A stretch of 64,000 nt of DNA, from positions 1 to 64,000 of IMG/VR virus record IMGVR_UViG_3300024348_000023. One strand, written 5' to 3'. Made by a program: the position numbers and the translations under genes. Each line of letters opens with the position of its first letter. Within the stretch, counting starts at the first letter, position 1. The notes beneath the pieces were generated by a model, which was not told the origin of the DNA, did no database searches, and saw only the letters and a list, made by a program, of their open reading frames with translations. This document shows positions 25,358 to 34,740 of this stretch, piece by piece. Source of the DNA: a virus.

Positions 25358-26350
25358 ATGCCATCATCATCAACCTCGCAGTCCGTTTATTTACCAGGAC
25401 TTACGACAACAATTAATACAGCTATCACTGCAGGGCTTAATGCTGGTATTACCGCAGAAGCAATTGCAGCAGGTGGAGTAAGCTCTATGTACTTGCCACT
25501 AGAAAGCAGAATTTATAACTCTGGTAACTGGACACGTCCAGCCAACTCAGGACCAGTTGTAAAGCTTATCCTCATTGGTGGAGGCGGAGCAGGTGGATGT
25601 GGTGTTTCATGGTCACATAATGGCTCAGGTGGCGGAGGAGCTGGACAGCTTGTTGAAAGATGGTTAGATATTTCTTCAGTAGCAATTGGAGGAACAATTC
25701 CAGTTACAATTGGTGCAGGCGGACCAGCAGTTGGTGGAAACTCTAATGGTAACAATGGAGGTAACTCTTCATTCGGTGTTAACGGAAACTCATTTTATGT
25801 AATTGCATACGGTGGCGGTGGCGGTGGCTATCCTTACGGTTCTGGCAATAACGGAAACTCTGGCTCAATGGGTCAGGGTATGTCAAATCAAAACGGTGGA
25901 GGCTCAGGCGGAGGCGGAGGAGCTGGCGGAGATTGGCAGTACGGAGCAGCAGGCGGAGGCGGAGGCGCTGGCGGAGCAGGTGGCGCTGGAAGAAATACAA
26001 CATCTAGCAACGGAACTGGATCACCAGGCTATGCTGGTGGATTTGGTTGGGGACCAGGAGCATCTGGTGGTGCTGCAGGATCAAATCACAGCTGGACATC
26101 ATGGATTGGTGTCGGAGGATTTGGCGGAGAAGGAATGTACGGACTCGCAGGCGGTGGTGGCGGTGGCGGAGGAGCTGGTGGCGGAGGTTCGTGTGGCGGA
26201 GGAGCTGGTGGATCACAGACTACTGATAACTCAGGCGGAGCAGGTAGAGATGGAACAGGCTCAGGTGGCGGAGGAAATAATCACACAGGTGGTAATGGTG
26301 CAAAGGGAGGAAACGGCGTAGCTATTATTACATACTACGTTAAGGCATAA
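25358..26350 (+). CDS. Glycine-rich adhesin, 330 aa
   Basis: The N-terminus (SVYLPGLTTTINTAITAGLN) is shared with the protein at 26876. The block NWTRPANSGPVVKLILIGGG starts a glycine-rich domain of the type seen in many phage fibre tips, and long Gly-Gly-Gly-X stretches follow to the end, closing with GVAIITYYVKA. In T-even relatives such as phage S16, a Gly-rich tip adhesin (Gp38) packs as polyglycine-II helices with variable loops that bind receptors; the layout here is compatible with that. Strong AAGGAG site. A small chaperone-like gene follows. Confidence 0.75.
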   Translation: MPSSSTSQSVYLPGLTTTINTAITAGLNAGITAEAIAAGGVSSMYLPLESRIYNSGNWTRPANSGPVVKLILIGGGGAGGCGVSWSHNGSGGGGAGQLVERWLDISSVAIGGTIPVTIGAGGPAVGGNSNGNNGGNSSFGVNGNSFYVIAYGGGGGGYPYGSGNNGNSGSMGQGMSNQNGGGSGGGGGAGGDWQYGAAGGGGGAGGAGGAGRNTTSSNGTGSPGYAGGFGWGPGASGGAAGSNHSWTSWIGVGGFGGEGMYGLAGGGGGGGGAGGGGSCGGGAGGSQTTDNSGGAGRDGTGSGGGGNNHTGGNGAKGGNGVAIITYYVKA

Positions 26351-26352
26351 TT

Positions 26353-26631
26353 ATGAGAAATTACGTATTTATTAATGAAGACGGTACAGTTCATAACATA
26401 TTAAACCTAGTTGGCCCAGAAGCAATTGCTGCAAATGATGATTTAAAGGATTTGCTACATTTTGATTACACAGATTGGGCAGAAGAAGACAAGCCAGCCC
26501 CAAGCTGGACATATAACAGAGAAACAGAACAATGGAATAAGATTTTGCCATTTACTGCACCAATTCCAACAACACATCTTGTAGAGATTACAGAGCCAGC
26601 AGCGGATGAATTAGCAGGAGGTAATGAATAA
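26353..26631 (+). CDS. Small fibre-accessory protein, 92 aa
   Basis: MRNYVFINEDGTVHNILNLV at the start and PAPSWTYNRETEQW in the middle fit the accessory proteins found after fibre tips (compare the 71- and 81-residue proteins in this window). The C-terminus is Pro/Glu/Ala-rich (PIPTTHLVEITEPAADEL). No catalytic residues. Located two bases after the Gly-rich adhesin and coupled by TAATG to the next accessory gene, it is probably a folding helper or tip cap for that adhesin. Confidence 0.6.
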   Translation: MRNYVFINEDGTVHNILNLVGPEAIAANDDLKDLLHFDYTDWAEEDKPAPSWTYNRETEQWNKILPFTAPIPTTHLVEITEPAADELAGGNE

Positions 26632-26876
26632 TGTCAAAGACATGGGCAATTTTAGTAGATAATGTTATTGGAAATGTTGTAGTTGCAGACCAGGAGTTTA
26701 TTGAGTCTCATCCAGATTTTTCACAGTTAGATAAAATTGATATTACTGATTATGATCCAATGCCAGGAGTAGCATGGAAATTAGAAGATAATAAATTTAT
26801 TGCACCAGAGCATGTAAAGCCAAAAGCAGATCATGTTCTAGATGACGGACTTCATGAAATCGAGGTAAAAGCATAA
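26631..26876 (+). CDS. Small fibre-accessory protein, 81 aa
   Basis: Resembles its neighbour in layout: SKTWAILVDNVIGNVVVADQ, a helix SHPDFSQLDKID, then MPGVAWKLEDNKFIAPE, the strand-helix-(G..W....N.F..P) pattern of fibre accessory proteins. It is coupled by TAATG at both ends, linking the first Gly-rich adhesin cassette to the second. Function inferred from position only. Confidence 0.6.
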   Translation: MSKTWAILVDNVIGNVVVADQEFIESHPDFSQLDKIDITDYDPMPGVAWKLEDNKFIAPEHVKPKADHVLDDGLHEIEVKA

Positions 26877-27811
26877 TGGCAACATACGGAACAATTAATC
26901 AAATTTATGTACCAGGATTAGATACAGCAATTCAATCTGCAACAACAACTCTTTCAACATCAGTTGCTGTTCCGCTAATTGCTGCAAATCTTGCAGGGTT
27001 TTATAATGCTTATGAAGTAACAATTCTAAGCGGAGGATCATGGGTGAGACCAGTAAACAGCGCACCAATGGTAGAAGTAACACTCGTTGGCGGTGGCGGT
27101 GGCGGAGGCTGCACAAATGGATCTGTTAATCATGGTGGCGGTGGAGCAGGACAACTTTTAAAAAGAATTGTGAGCATTGCTTCAGTACCAGTTGGACAAG
27201 GAATTTCAATTGGAATTGCAGGAGGCGGAACTTGTAATGCACAGGGTGGAAACTCAACATTTGGAACTTCAGGACAGCCATTCTATATGGTTGCATATGG
27301 TGGAGGATCAACACAAGGTAATGGTCAATCTGGTTCATGTGGTCCAGGAGCAGATAATATTACAGGAATTGGCTCAGGTGGCGGAGGTCAAGGAGAATGG
27401 GTAAACTCATGGGGAGCAGGCGGTGGCGGTGGCGGAGCAGGCGGTGCTGGACATCAGCCTAACGTTCACTTTACAAGCTCAGGAGGATACTCAGGATACT
27501 TTGGTGGATCAAGAGCATCATCAGAAGGATCTTCAGGCGGTGGCCCAGGATGGGCAAACTCAAATGATTCTGGAAGACGTGCACAAGGTGGACAAGGTGG
27601 TTCAGGACTTTATGGACTTGCTGGCGGTGGCGGAGGATCAGGAAGAGGCACAGGTGGCGGAGGATCAAATGGCGGAGGCCAAGGTTATGGAGACTACATT
27701 GGAACACCAAGAGCAGATGCACAACCAAATACAGGTTCTGGTGGCGGTGGCGGTGGAGGAAACACTGGTGGTTCAGGAGTCTGCAAGATTACCTATTGGG
27801 TAAAAGCTTAA
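26876..27811 (+). CDS. Second glycine-rich adhesin, 311 aa
   Basis: Paralogue of the protein at 25358. The start (GTINQIYVPGLDTAIQSATT), the SGGSWVRPVNSAPMVEVTLV block, the following GGGGGGG tract and the ending CKITYWVKA correspond, while the glycine-rich loops between differ considerably. The conserved frame with diverged loops fits duplicated adhesins adapting to different receptors. Repetitive GGTGGC codons leave several false frames open on both strands. It overlaps the preceding stop (TAATG). Confidence 0.75.
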   Translation: MATYGTINQIYVPGLDTAIQSATTTLSTSVAVPLIAANLAGFYNAYEVTILSGGSWVRPVNSAPMVEVTLVGGGGGGGCTNGSVNHGGGGAGQLLKRIVSIASVPVGQGISIGIAGGGTCNAQGGNSTFGTSGQPFYMVAYGGGSTQGNGQSGSCGPGADNITGIGSGGGGQGEWVNSWGAGGGGGGAGGAGHQPNVHFTSSGGYSGYFGGSRASSEGSSGGGPGWANSNDSGRRAQGGQGGSGLYGLAGGGGGSGRGTGGGGSNGGGQGYGDYIGTPRADAQPNTGSGGGGGGGNTGGSGVCKITYWVKA

Positions 27812-27838
27812 TAATTAAAGAAATAAAAGGAGAATAAA

Positions 27839-28276
27839 ATGCCAGTATCAATGACCCCACAGGCTGTTACACCATCTTTGTGGACATACACATACCTTCA
27901 AGCACCAATTAATGGTCAAGGGTTTACATACTTTAACATTCCAGTAGAGTTTTCTGATTTGGGAACAAGAAACGCTGGAGGAACAGCAACCTGCGATTTA
28001 TCAGCAGCTGGGGTATTCAAGGTGATTGCAAACGGAAATATGACTGTAGCATTCACAAACTTTCCATCAACAGCAAAAGCTGCTTTTTGGCAAGTTGAAA
28101 TCAAGGCTGGTGGATCATACACAATTACATGGCCAGGAGTCGTTAAGTGGGATGGTGGCGGAGCTGCAAACGTAGCACCACTTCTATCAACAAATACAAC
28201 ACTTTTGAACTTCTACACAAAAGACGGTGGAGCAACTGTCTACGGCGGATACGCATTCGCTGATCTATTTATTTAA
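27839..28276 (+). CDS. Beta-rich fibre domain protein, 145 aa
   Basis: Contains the phage fibre domain seen as FSDLGTRNAGGTATCDLSAA, VFKVIANGNMTVAFTNFPS, SYTITWPGVVKWDGG and LLNFYTKDGGATVYGG (residues 37-138). This domain commonly appears inside long fibres; here it stands almost alone. An AAAGGAG site precedes the start. Possibly a separate receptor-binding subunit; the following gene looks like its accessory protein. Confidence 0.68.
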   Translation: MPVSMTPQAVTPSLWTYTYLQAPINGQGFTYFNIPVEFSDLGTRNAGGTATCDLSAAGVFKVIANGNMTVAFTNFPSTAKAAFWQVEIKAGGSYTITWPGVVKWDGGGAANVAPLLSTNTTLLNFYTKDGGATVYGGYAFADLFI

Positions 28277-28293
28277 TATTAAAAGGGGAATCC

Positions 28294-28737
28294 ATGTACG
28301 CAATAGTTAAGGATAAAGAAATCATCAACGTTGGTGAAATAACAGTATTATTTCCAAATACTTCATTTCCTGCTAGTGGCGACTATGGAGACTTTATAAA
28401 AGAAAATGATCTATATCCAGTTGTTACTGATTTAGATTATGATTCAAATACTGAAAAGCTAGTACCATGTGCTCCTTACATTAAAAGCAAAAAGGTTTAT
28501 AATGTTGAAGTTCAACCAATTTCTGCAGAAGATCAAAAAGATATTTTGCTGGCGCATATCGACTTTGAACTTATTTCTACAGAAGGCTTGGAAACAAAAT
28601 CTGATTTATCTGCAAAAGATAAGCAGGCGTGGGTAAAGTATAGAGAAAAGCTTAACTTATTAAAAGAATATTCAAATGTATCAGAGATTACATGGCCAGA
28701 AAAGCCTGTAGTTTATGGTGGAACAGAGGAAAACTAA
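28294..28737 (+). CDS. Tail fibre assembly-type accessory protein, 147 aa
   Basis: The N-terminal part, a metal-free beta/alpha domain (YAIVKDKEIINVGEITVLFP), is followed by DQKDILLAHIDFELISTEG and QAWVKYREKLNLLKEYSN, then ITWPEKP. The latter matches, loosely, the W..YR..L......WP..P pattern of phage tail-assembly chaperones, as in the gene at 24241. AAAGGGG precedes the start. Probably serves the upstream fibre domain or the lectin-like protein downstream. Confidence 0.65.
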   Translation: MYAIVKDKEIINVGEITVLFPNTSFPASGDYGDFIKENDLYPVVTDLDYDSNTEKLVPCAPYIKSKKVYNVEVQPISAEDQKDILLAHIDFELISTEGLETKSDLSAKDKQAWVKYREKLNLLKEYSNVSEITWPEKPVVYGGTEEN

Positions 28738-29454
28738 TTGCTACCTAATCAGCGTTCAAATTTTCGTAGAGCTAGATTTACAACATTAGGTCTAAGACTG
28801 CATTTAGATGCTTCTCTTCCAGCGACAGTCATTAGAGACGGATCTAACTTTGTTTCAGCATGGAACGATAAGTCTGGCGCAGGAAGACACATGGTACAAG
28901 CAACACAGGCGAATAAGCCACAATTTCAAGTAACAGGACTAGGTGGACTCGGTGCCATTCAGTTTGATGGTGTGGATGATTTTATGACTTTCTCAGATCA
29001 AACCCTGGCATATATTGCTGGAAGATCTTTTACAATTTTTTATGTTGCATCAAAACCAGCAAATAATAATACATGGGTTTTTGGTGGAACAAATACAGGA
29101 ACAAGAACAAATCTTTATGCAGGCAACTTGACAGCTAATACACACAGAGTTGGATTTTATAATGACGATCAAGGATCTATTGTCACAGCAGCTGCTTCAG
29201 GAATAACAGAAATTTATACAATTATTTATGATTCATCAAATAACCAGAGAACTATAAGAAGAAATAGGGTTGAAGTATCTCGTGCCGTAACTAGTGGATC
29301 AGTTGCTTCAATGACTGGCCAAGCAATTGGTAGATATGTGTCATCTTATGGCAACTTTAAAATTGGAGAATTCTTAATTTACGATAGAGCTTTACAGTTT
29401 GCAGAACAAGAAACTGTTGAAAAAGATCTAATATCTAAGTGGTCTATAGTCTAA
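28738..29454 (+). CDS. LamG/concanavalin-like lectin protein, TTG start
   Basis: 238 residues with a laminin-G-like beta-sandwich: LRLHLDASLPATVIRDGSNF near the start, GAIQFDGVDDFMTFSDQTLA, then SFTIFYVASKP and IGEFLIYDRALQFAEQETVE at the end, the usual strand order of LamG_3 domains that bind sugars. The only upstream start is TTG directly after the preceding stop, with AGAGG 8 bases before it. A carbohydrate-binding virion protein is likely; the ligand is unknown. Confidence 0.75.
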   Translation: MLPNQRSNFRRARFTTLGLRLHLDASLPATVIRDGSNFVSAWNDKSGAGRHMVQATQANKPQFQVTGLGGLGAIQFDGVDDFMTFSDQTLAYIAGRSFTIFYVASKPANNNTWVFGGTNTGTRTNLYAGNLTANTHRVGFYNDDQGSIVTAAASGITEIYTIIYDSSNNQRTIRRNRVEVSRAVTSGSVASMTGQAIGRYVSSYGNFKIGEFLIYDRALQFAEQETVEKDLISKWSIV

Positions 29455-29467
29455 GGGGGATTAAAGT

Positions 29468-31837
29468 ATGTCATATGCTCCAATTAGATTTGCAGGACCT
29501 TCTTTAATCCCAGCATCTCCAGCTAAAATTTACACAGCTGTATCTACAATAATCATTAAAGAATTTACCGTAACAAATTTTAGCGGTTCAACTTTGCCGT
29601 TCAGCATATTTTTATTAGGTGAAAATGGCGATCAAGTAATTAATCTTTATGGTGTAAATAGATCTAGTTTGGATCCCTATACACTTTATGGAAATGTAAA
29701 TGTACAAAATAACACAACACTTAAACTAGAACATTCATTAATTTTAAATGCTGGAGAGTCAATTGCAGCAGTTACAACAACACCAAATTGCTACTCATTA
29801 ACAATATCTGGAGTTGATCTTTCAGGTACACTTTCAGGTGGAGGATCAGGCGGAGGAACAACAGGAGCATCAGGAGCAGGTTATTCAGATATTACTTCAA
29901 TAACAACAAATGCTGTAACAACAGGATCAAAAGTATTTTATGTAAATAATAGCGGGGCTTATACTGCAGGACAACGTGTGCGTGTAATTAATCCACTTGC
30001 ACTAACAACTTATGTTGAGGGTACAATTACACAAGTTGTAAAAAATGTAAGTATAACTGTAGCAGTAGATGCAAAAAATGGAACAGGTACTTATTCTGAT
30101 TGGGTATTTGCTGTAACTGGAAATCCAGGAGTTAATGGCACAATTGGAGTTAATGGTGCAGCTGGCCCAACTGGTCCAACTGGAGCAGCGGGAGCAACAG
30201 GCCCAACTGGTTCTACAGGCGCAACTGGACAAGGACTGACACTTCAAAATGTTGTTGCTAACGTTGGAGCACTACCAACAACAGCACCACTTGGCGCAGC
30301 ATATATAATTTCATCAACTCAAGAAATTTATATTTATAGTGGGCTTGCCTGGGTAAATGGTGGTACATACAAGGGGCCAACAGGTTCTACTGGGCCAACA
30401 GGTTCTACTGGGCCAACAGGATCAACAGGAGCAACTGGCGCAGCTGGAAGATCAATTAATGTTAAAGGCACAAAAGCCAATGTTGCAGCTTTACCATCTT
30501 CAGGAAATGTTTCTGGAGATTCATGGATTGTTTTAACAGACTTACACTTGTATGTTTGGGATGGAACAGCTTGGTTAGATGCTGGGCAGTTCCAGGGCCC
30601 AACAGGTGCAACTGGACCAGCAACGATATCTATTGGAACAGTTACCACTACAGGACCAACAGGCGTTGCATCTATAACAAATTCTGGTTCAGGCACAGTT
30701 GGAGTTTTTGATTTTGTTTTACCACAAGGACCAGTAGGAGCAACTGGAGCAACTGGAAATGCTGCAACTGTCGCAATAGGAACTATAACATCTACTGGGC
30801 CAACTGGAATTCCTTCTGTTACAAATGTTGGAACACCAACAGCAGCACTTCTAGACTTTTTATTAAAACAAGGTCCAACAGGCCCAACAGGTCCAGCAGG
30901 TCCAACAACCATAACAATTGGATCGGTAACCCCAACAGGCCCAACAGGTGTTCCAGGGATAACAAATTCAGGTACTACAACAGATCTTGTTTTAAATTTC
31001 ACACTAGCACAAGGTCCAACAGGTGCAGTAGGAGCTACAGGACCTACAGGTGCAGCAAGCACAGCAGTAGGCCCAACTGGCCCAGCAGGTGTCACAGGTC
31101 CTACAGGTGCAACAGGAACAGCTGGGGCTGATGGAACATCAGTAAGAATATTAGGCACCTATGCATCAGAAGCTGCACTTAACGCAGCACGTCCAACAGG
31201 AACATTGGGTGACGGATACTTAATTACTGGACAACTTTATGTTTGGACGGGATCTGCTTGGGTAAATGTTGGAAGCATTCAAGGCCCAACAGGCTCAACA
31301 GGGCCAACAGGTGCATCTATTACAGGGCCAACAGGCCCAGCAGGCGCAACAGGTGCAACTGGCTCAAACGGCTCTAGCATTCAGGGACCAACAGGTCCAG
31401 CAGGTGCAACGGGCCCAGCGGGACCAACAGGTGCAACAGGTGCAACTGGGTCAGGCTTACAGGGACCAACAGGTCCTACAGGCGCAACAGGGCCTTCTGG
31501 AGGACCAACTGGCCCTACTGGAGTAAGTATTGTACAGAATTTCCAGGTAACAAATAGCGGTTCAAGCGGATATTCTGTTGATGGAACAAACAATAAAGCT
31601 TTAACATTAGTAAGAGGCCAAACATATTTCTTTACTATAAATGCTGCAGGACACCCGTTCTGGATTAAAACAACACAATCTACAGGCACAGGTAACCAGT
31701 ATAATACTGGAGTAACTAATAACGGATCTGAAGTTGGTGGAATTACATTTACTGTTGACGCAACTGCCCCAAATACGTTATACTATATTTGTCAGTTCCA
31801 CTCTTCAATGACAGGTGCCATAAATATAATTGGCTAA
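29468..31837 (+). CDS. Collagen-like fibre ending in a cupredoxin-like domain
   Basis: 789 residues. 1-120: beta-sandwich attachment domain. About 218-256, 303-327 and scattered blocks to about 690: Gly-X-Y tracts ([20 protein letters not shown]) separated by modules such as [20 protein letters not shown] and [20 protein letters not shown]. 690-789: a plastocyanin-like domain with [19 protein letters not shown] and [17 protein letters not shown], giving His729, Cys775, His778 and Met781, the ligand types of type-1 copper sites. The C-x2-H-x2-M spacing is shorter than plastocyanin's C-x2-H-x4-M. The copper site, if real, would sit at the fibre tip. GGGGGATT precedes the start. Confidence 0.82.
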   Translation: MSYAPIRFAGPSLIPASPAKIYTAVSTIIIKEFTVTNFSGSTLPFSIFLLGENGDQVINLYGVNRSSLDPYTLYGNVNVQNNTTLKLEHSLILNAGESIAAVTTTPNCYSLTISGVDLSGTLSGGGSGGGTTGASGAGYSDITSITTNAVTTGSKVFYVNNSGAYTAGQRVRVINPLALTTYVEGTITQVVKNVSITVAVDAKNGTGTYSDWVFAVTGNPGVNGTIGVNGAAGPTGPTGAAGATGPTGSTGATGQGLTLQNVVANVGALPTTAPLGAAYIISSTQEIYIYSGLAWVNGGTYKGPTGSTGPTGSTGPTGSTGATGAAGRSINVKGTKANVAALPSSGNVSGDSWIVLTDLHLYVWDGTAWLDAGQFQGPTGATGPATISIGTVTTTGPTGVASITNSGSGTVGVFDFVLPQGPVGATGATGNAATVAIGTITSTGPTGIPSVTNVGTPTAALLDFLLKQGPTGPTGPAGPTTITIGSVTPTGPTGVPGITNSGTTTDLVLNFTLAQGPTGAVGATGPTGAASTAVGPTGPAGVTGPTGATGTAGADGTSVRILGTYASEAALNAARPTGTLGDGYLITGQLYVWTGSAWVNVGSIQGPTGSTGPTGASITGPTGPAGATGATGSNGSSIQGPTGPAGATGPAGPTGATGATGSGLQGPTGPTGATGPSGGPTGPTGVSIVQNFQVTNSGSSGYSVDGTNNKALTLVRGQTYFFTINAAGHPFWIKTTQSTGTGNQYNTGVTNNGSEVGGITFTVDATAPNTLYYICQFHSSMTGAINIIG
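30139..31530 (+). repeat. Interrupted collagen-coding repeat tracts
   Basis: Blocks of Gly-Pro-Thr, Gly-Ser-Thr and Gly-Ala-Thr codons alternate with non-collagen spacers throughout this part of the fibre gene. Their three-base periodicity keeps an antisense frame at 30334-31158 open, encoding only Pro-Val-Ala runs. The spacer unit ending in a [10 protein letters not shown] / [10 protein letters not shown] / [10 protein letters not shown] pattern recurs at least three times. Confidence 0.8.
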
Positions 31838-31855
31838 ATAAAAGTCAGGATGTAA

Positions 31856-32917
31856 ATGAAAATAGCAGTATACACAATTGCTTTAAATGAAGAGCAATTT
31901 GTTGAGCGTTGGTACGAGTCTGCAAAATATGCTGACTGTTTATTAATTGCAGACACAGGCTCTACAGATAAAACAAAAGAAATAGCATCAAAACTTGGTA
32001 TAGAAGTTCATTCTATATCCGTGGCTCCCTGGCGATTTGATGATGCTAGAAATGCAGCACTTGCATTAATTCCTTCAGATATAGATTACTGCATATCTTT
32101 AGATATGGATGAGATATTATCAGAAGGTTGGCGGGAAGAATTAGAAAAACTGCCATCTACAGTAACAAGACCAATACATAGGCTTGTAACATCATTTGAT
32201 GAAAATGGAATTCCAGGCGTTGAGTTTGATGCATTAAGAATTCACTCAAGACATGGACATCGGTGGAAATATCCAATTCATGAATCTGTTGCATTTTATG
32301 GCATAGATGAAGTAAGACAGGATGTGGATATTAAAATATTTCACCATCCAGATAATAATAAATCTAGAGGACAGTACTTGCCTTTGCTGCAAATGGCAGC
32401 ACAAGAAGATCCAACAAGCGATAGATGTGCTCATTATTATGCAAGAGAATTGTACTACTATGCCAGGTATGAAGATGCAGCAGCAGAATTTAAAAGACAT
32501 TTATCGCTGCCTTCCGCATTCTGGAAACCAGAAAGATGTGAGTCAATGCGCTACATTGCAAAGTGTGAGCCTAACGATAGAGAGTATTGGCTTAGACTGG
32601 CTATTGCAGAGTGTCCAGAAAGAAGAGAGCCTTTTGTAGATCTTGCTCAATATTTTTATGAGCTTAAAGAGTGGGATAGAGTAAAAGAGTACTCACAGCT
32701 TGCCTTGAATATAAAAGAAAAATTCTTGGGTTATTTTTGTGAAACAGATGCTTGGGGCTGGAAGCCTCATGATCTAATGGCTTTGGCCAACTACAATTTA
32801 GGGCTAGATGAAGAGGCATTACTTCATGGTAAAATTGCATTAGATCTTAATAATGATGATAGGCTAAAAAAGAATGTAGAATTCTACGAGCTAGCCTTGT
32901 CAAACAATGGAGAGTAA
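31856..32917 (+). CDS. GT2 glycosyltransferase with TPR-like C-terminus
   Basis: 353 residues. GT-A fold start (KIAVYTIALNEEQFVERWYE; LIADTGSTDKTKEIA) and the metal-binding DxD in SLDMDEIL identify a family 2 inverting transferase. Residues about 175-350 are helical repeats (CAHYYARELYYYARYEDAAA; WDRVKEYSQLALNIKE; LGLDEEALLHGKIALDL) resembling TPRs, an arrangement known from protein-modifying GT2 enzymes such as SunS. It lies between the cupredoxin-tipped collagen fibre and a lectin-like fibre and overlaps the latter's start, so a fibre is a natural acceptor. Acceptor and sugar are unknown. Confidence 0.85.
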   Translation: MKIAVYTIALNEEQFVERWYESAKYADCLLIADTGSTDKTKEIASKLGIEVHSISVAPWRFDDARNAALALIPSDIDYCISLDMDEILSEGWREELEKLPSTVTRPIHRLVTSFDENGIPGVEFDALRIHSRHGHRWKYPIHESVAFYGIDEVRQDVDIKIFHHPDNNKSRGQYLPLLQMAAQEDPTSDRCAHYYARELYYYARYEDAAAEFKRHLSLPSAFWKPERCESMRYIAKCEPNDREYWLRLAIAECPERREPFVDLAQYFYELKEWDRVKEYSQLALNIKEKFLGYFCETDAWGWKPHDLMALANYNLGLDEEALLHGKIALDLNNDDRLKKNVEFYELALSNNGE

Positions 32918-34677
32918 TGTCATATCGCTTAAAGGTAATAAAAGATAGCCCTATTGGTTTCTGGATGCTTGATGAATCATCAAGCAGTACAGTGGCTATG
33001 GATTATTCTGGTTGCAATAATAATGGATCGTATACAGGTTCTCCTGCAACAAACATGTTGCCTTTAGTAACAGGCGGAGGATCAGGTACAAAAATTACTA
33101 ACTCAGCATATGTAACTTTTCCATTAACAAACAACTATTATACAAGCACAACAACACCTGGGATGGCAACTAAATACTCATCCGATAACGATTTTACTAT
33201 TGAATGCTGGATTAATCAATCAATTAAGTCTAGCTCAAAAACAATATTGTTTGCTGACGATACAAACAAGATTGGTCTGTATTGGGATAACGGAGATATT
33301 GTTTTTAACATTTCTCAAAATGATGAAATTAGATACCCAGTCACTTACTCAAAAAGATCAATGCATATAGTAGGAGTTTATTCTATATCTTCATTTTCCT
33401 TATATGTTGATGCAAGGCTTGTTGCAACAAAAGCATTATCTCCAGAATTTAAATTTACAAATACATCAATATCTTTGACATCAGGACCTACATCTAGCGC
33501 ATTAGATTCTTTTGTGTTTGATGCTCCAGCAGTATATAGATATTCTTTATCTCCTCAGTCTATATTAAATCATTACAATGCAGGAAGCGTTTCTGCCTCA
33601 GCAATACAAATTGTAGCTCCAGACGAAGGCGTACTATTTTCTGGAACAGACGCATCTATAAGAGCTCAGTTTCAATACTCCTATCCTATAAATAGAAGGT
33701 GGACTGAGTTTCTGGATGAAAATACTTATTATGATGAAAATGCAGGTTATATTTCTTTTTACAAAACAGATACCTCTACATCAAGAACTTTTGTAATTAA
33801 TGATTTTCTTATGGTTCCAAGCGGTATACCTTATACAACTTCTAAGGTGGAGTGGAGAAATGATTTAAATATTTCTGTTGAGTCCAGCGTAGATGGAACG
33901 TCCTGGTCAAATTGCACAAATGGAATGCCTCTGCCTCAGTATACAAAAGATTCGTTTAGCACAACAGGCTTAGTCTATATTAGAATAACAATGACAACAC
34001 CTGATGCAAGCAAGTATCTTCCAAGGCTTGCTTATTTTGCTATTAGTTTTTATACAAACAAAGACGTATATGCAGATAATGGGGGATACAAAATAACCTC
34101 TCCCACAGAATACTATATAGGCTCATTAAATTATCCTGTGCTTTCAAGACATTACGATAATGGAATTAGAACAAAGCCAGGGTCTGGATTTAACCTGTCC
34201 GCTTCTTCTAACGTGCATGCCATAGAAATGCTTTTTACGCCCTCTACAAGCGCCGCTAACACCCTTATATATATTCCCGCAAGTGGATCTGTGGCAGAAA
34301 CAAAGTATGCCTGGAATGGCTCAGGAACGGTTTCTAAGGCCAATGTGCTAGAAGTATTTGTAAATGGTGTAGACAGGACGGCAGCAACAAATATAAGCTC
34401 ATTCCTAGTTCCAGAAGAAATTCACCATATTGTAATTACTTTAGCTAGCCCAATAAAGGGAGATATACAGTTTAATTATTTAGTATCTGGTGGACCAACG
34501 TGTCTATATAACAATATAGCTGTATATCCAGACGATATAACTCAGCAGATTGCAATAAACCACTACAACCTATATATCGGAAAAATAATAACATCAGTAT
34601 CCGATCCGTCCATTGTTGTAACAGAAAAGCCATTCAAGGCTTACAATAATGACTGGATAGTGTTACAAAGTATATAA
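32917..34677 (+). CDS. LamG-type lectin fibre protein, 586 aa
   Basis: The N-terminus (KVIKDSPIGFWMLDESSSST) followed by DFTIECWINQSIKSSSKTIL and HIVGVYSISSFSLYVDARLV forms a LamG-type lectin domain (about 1-225), ending in AVYRYSLSPQSILNHY. The middle is a discoidin-like beta region (RTFVINDFLMVP; VYIRITMTTPDAS), and a second LamG-like part lies near the C-terminus (NVHAIEMLFTPSTSAANTLI; IHHIVITLASPIKG-like). Likely a glycan-binding virion protein. It starts at the stop of the glycosyltransferase gene (TAATG) and ends the fibre cluster before the head genes. Confidence 0.78.
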   Translation: MSYRLKVIKDSPIGFWMLDESSSSTVAMDYSGCNNNGSYTGSPATNMLPLVTGGGSGTKITNSAYVTFPLTNNYYTSTTTPGMATKYSSDNDFTIECWINQSIKSSSKTILFADDTNKIGLYWDNGDIVFNISQNDEIRYPVTYSKRSMHIVGVYSISSFSLYVDARLVATKALSPEFKFTNTSISLTSGPTSSALDSFVFDAPAVYRYSLSPQSILNHYNAGSVSASAIQIVAPDEGVLFSGTDASIRAQFQYSYPINRRWTEFLDENTYYDENAGYISFYKTDTSTSRTFVINDFLMVPSGIPYTTSKVEWRNDLNISVESSVDGTSWSNCTNGMPLPQYTKDSFSTTGLVYIRITMTTPDASKYLPRLAYFAISFYTNKDVYADNGGYKITSPTEYYIGSLNYPVLSRHYDNGIRTKPGSGFNLSASSNVHAIEMLFTPSTSAANTLIYIPASGSVAETKYAWNGSGTVSKANVLEVFVNGVDRTAATNISSFLVPEEIHHIVITLASPIKGDIQFNYLVSGGPTCLYNNIAVYPDDITQQIAINHYNLYIGKIITSVSDPSIVVTEKPFKAYNNDWIVLQSI

Positions 34678-34703
34678 TTCTGTCACACTAGTTGACAAAA
34701 AGC

Positions 34704-34732
34704 TGGACTTGAGTAGATAATAATGGTAAAAT
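34704..34732 (+). promoter_or_regulatory. Leaderless promoter for the portal operon
   Basis: TGGACT (34704-34709), 17 bases, then TAAAAT (34727-34732) with an upstream TGG. The ATG of the next gene is at 34741, 8 bases after the -10, and no ribosome site lies between, so the mRNA should begin at or just before the start codon. A perfect TTGACA at 34692 is too far (29 bases) from this -10. Confidence 0.65.
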
Positions 34733-34740
34733 AAAGACCT

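Noticed and set aside
25803-26321. Plus-strand frame of 172 residues inside the Gly-rich adhesin
   Set aside because: Frame kept open by GGT/GGC repeats; the Ala/Glu/Val-only product has no start signal, and the adhesin frame has clear ends.
30334-31158. Antisense frame of 274 residues of Pro-Val-Ala type
   Set aside because: Same artefact opposite the second collagen-like gene.
34692-34697. TTGACA as the -35 for the portal operon
   Set aside because: It lies 29 bases from the TAAAAT -10; TGGACT at 34704 has the correct 17-base spacing. A weak GATAAT at 18 bases is possible but less like the other promoters.
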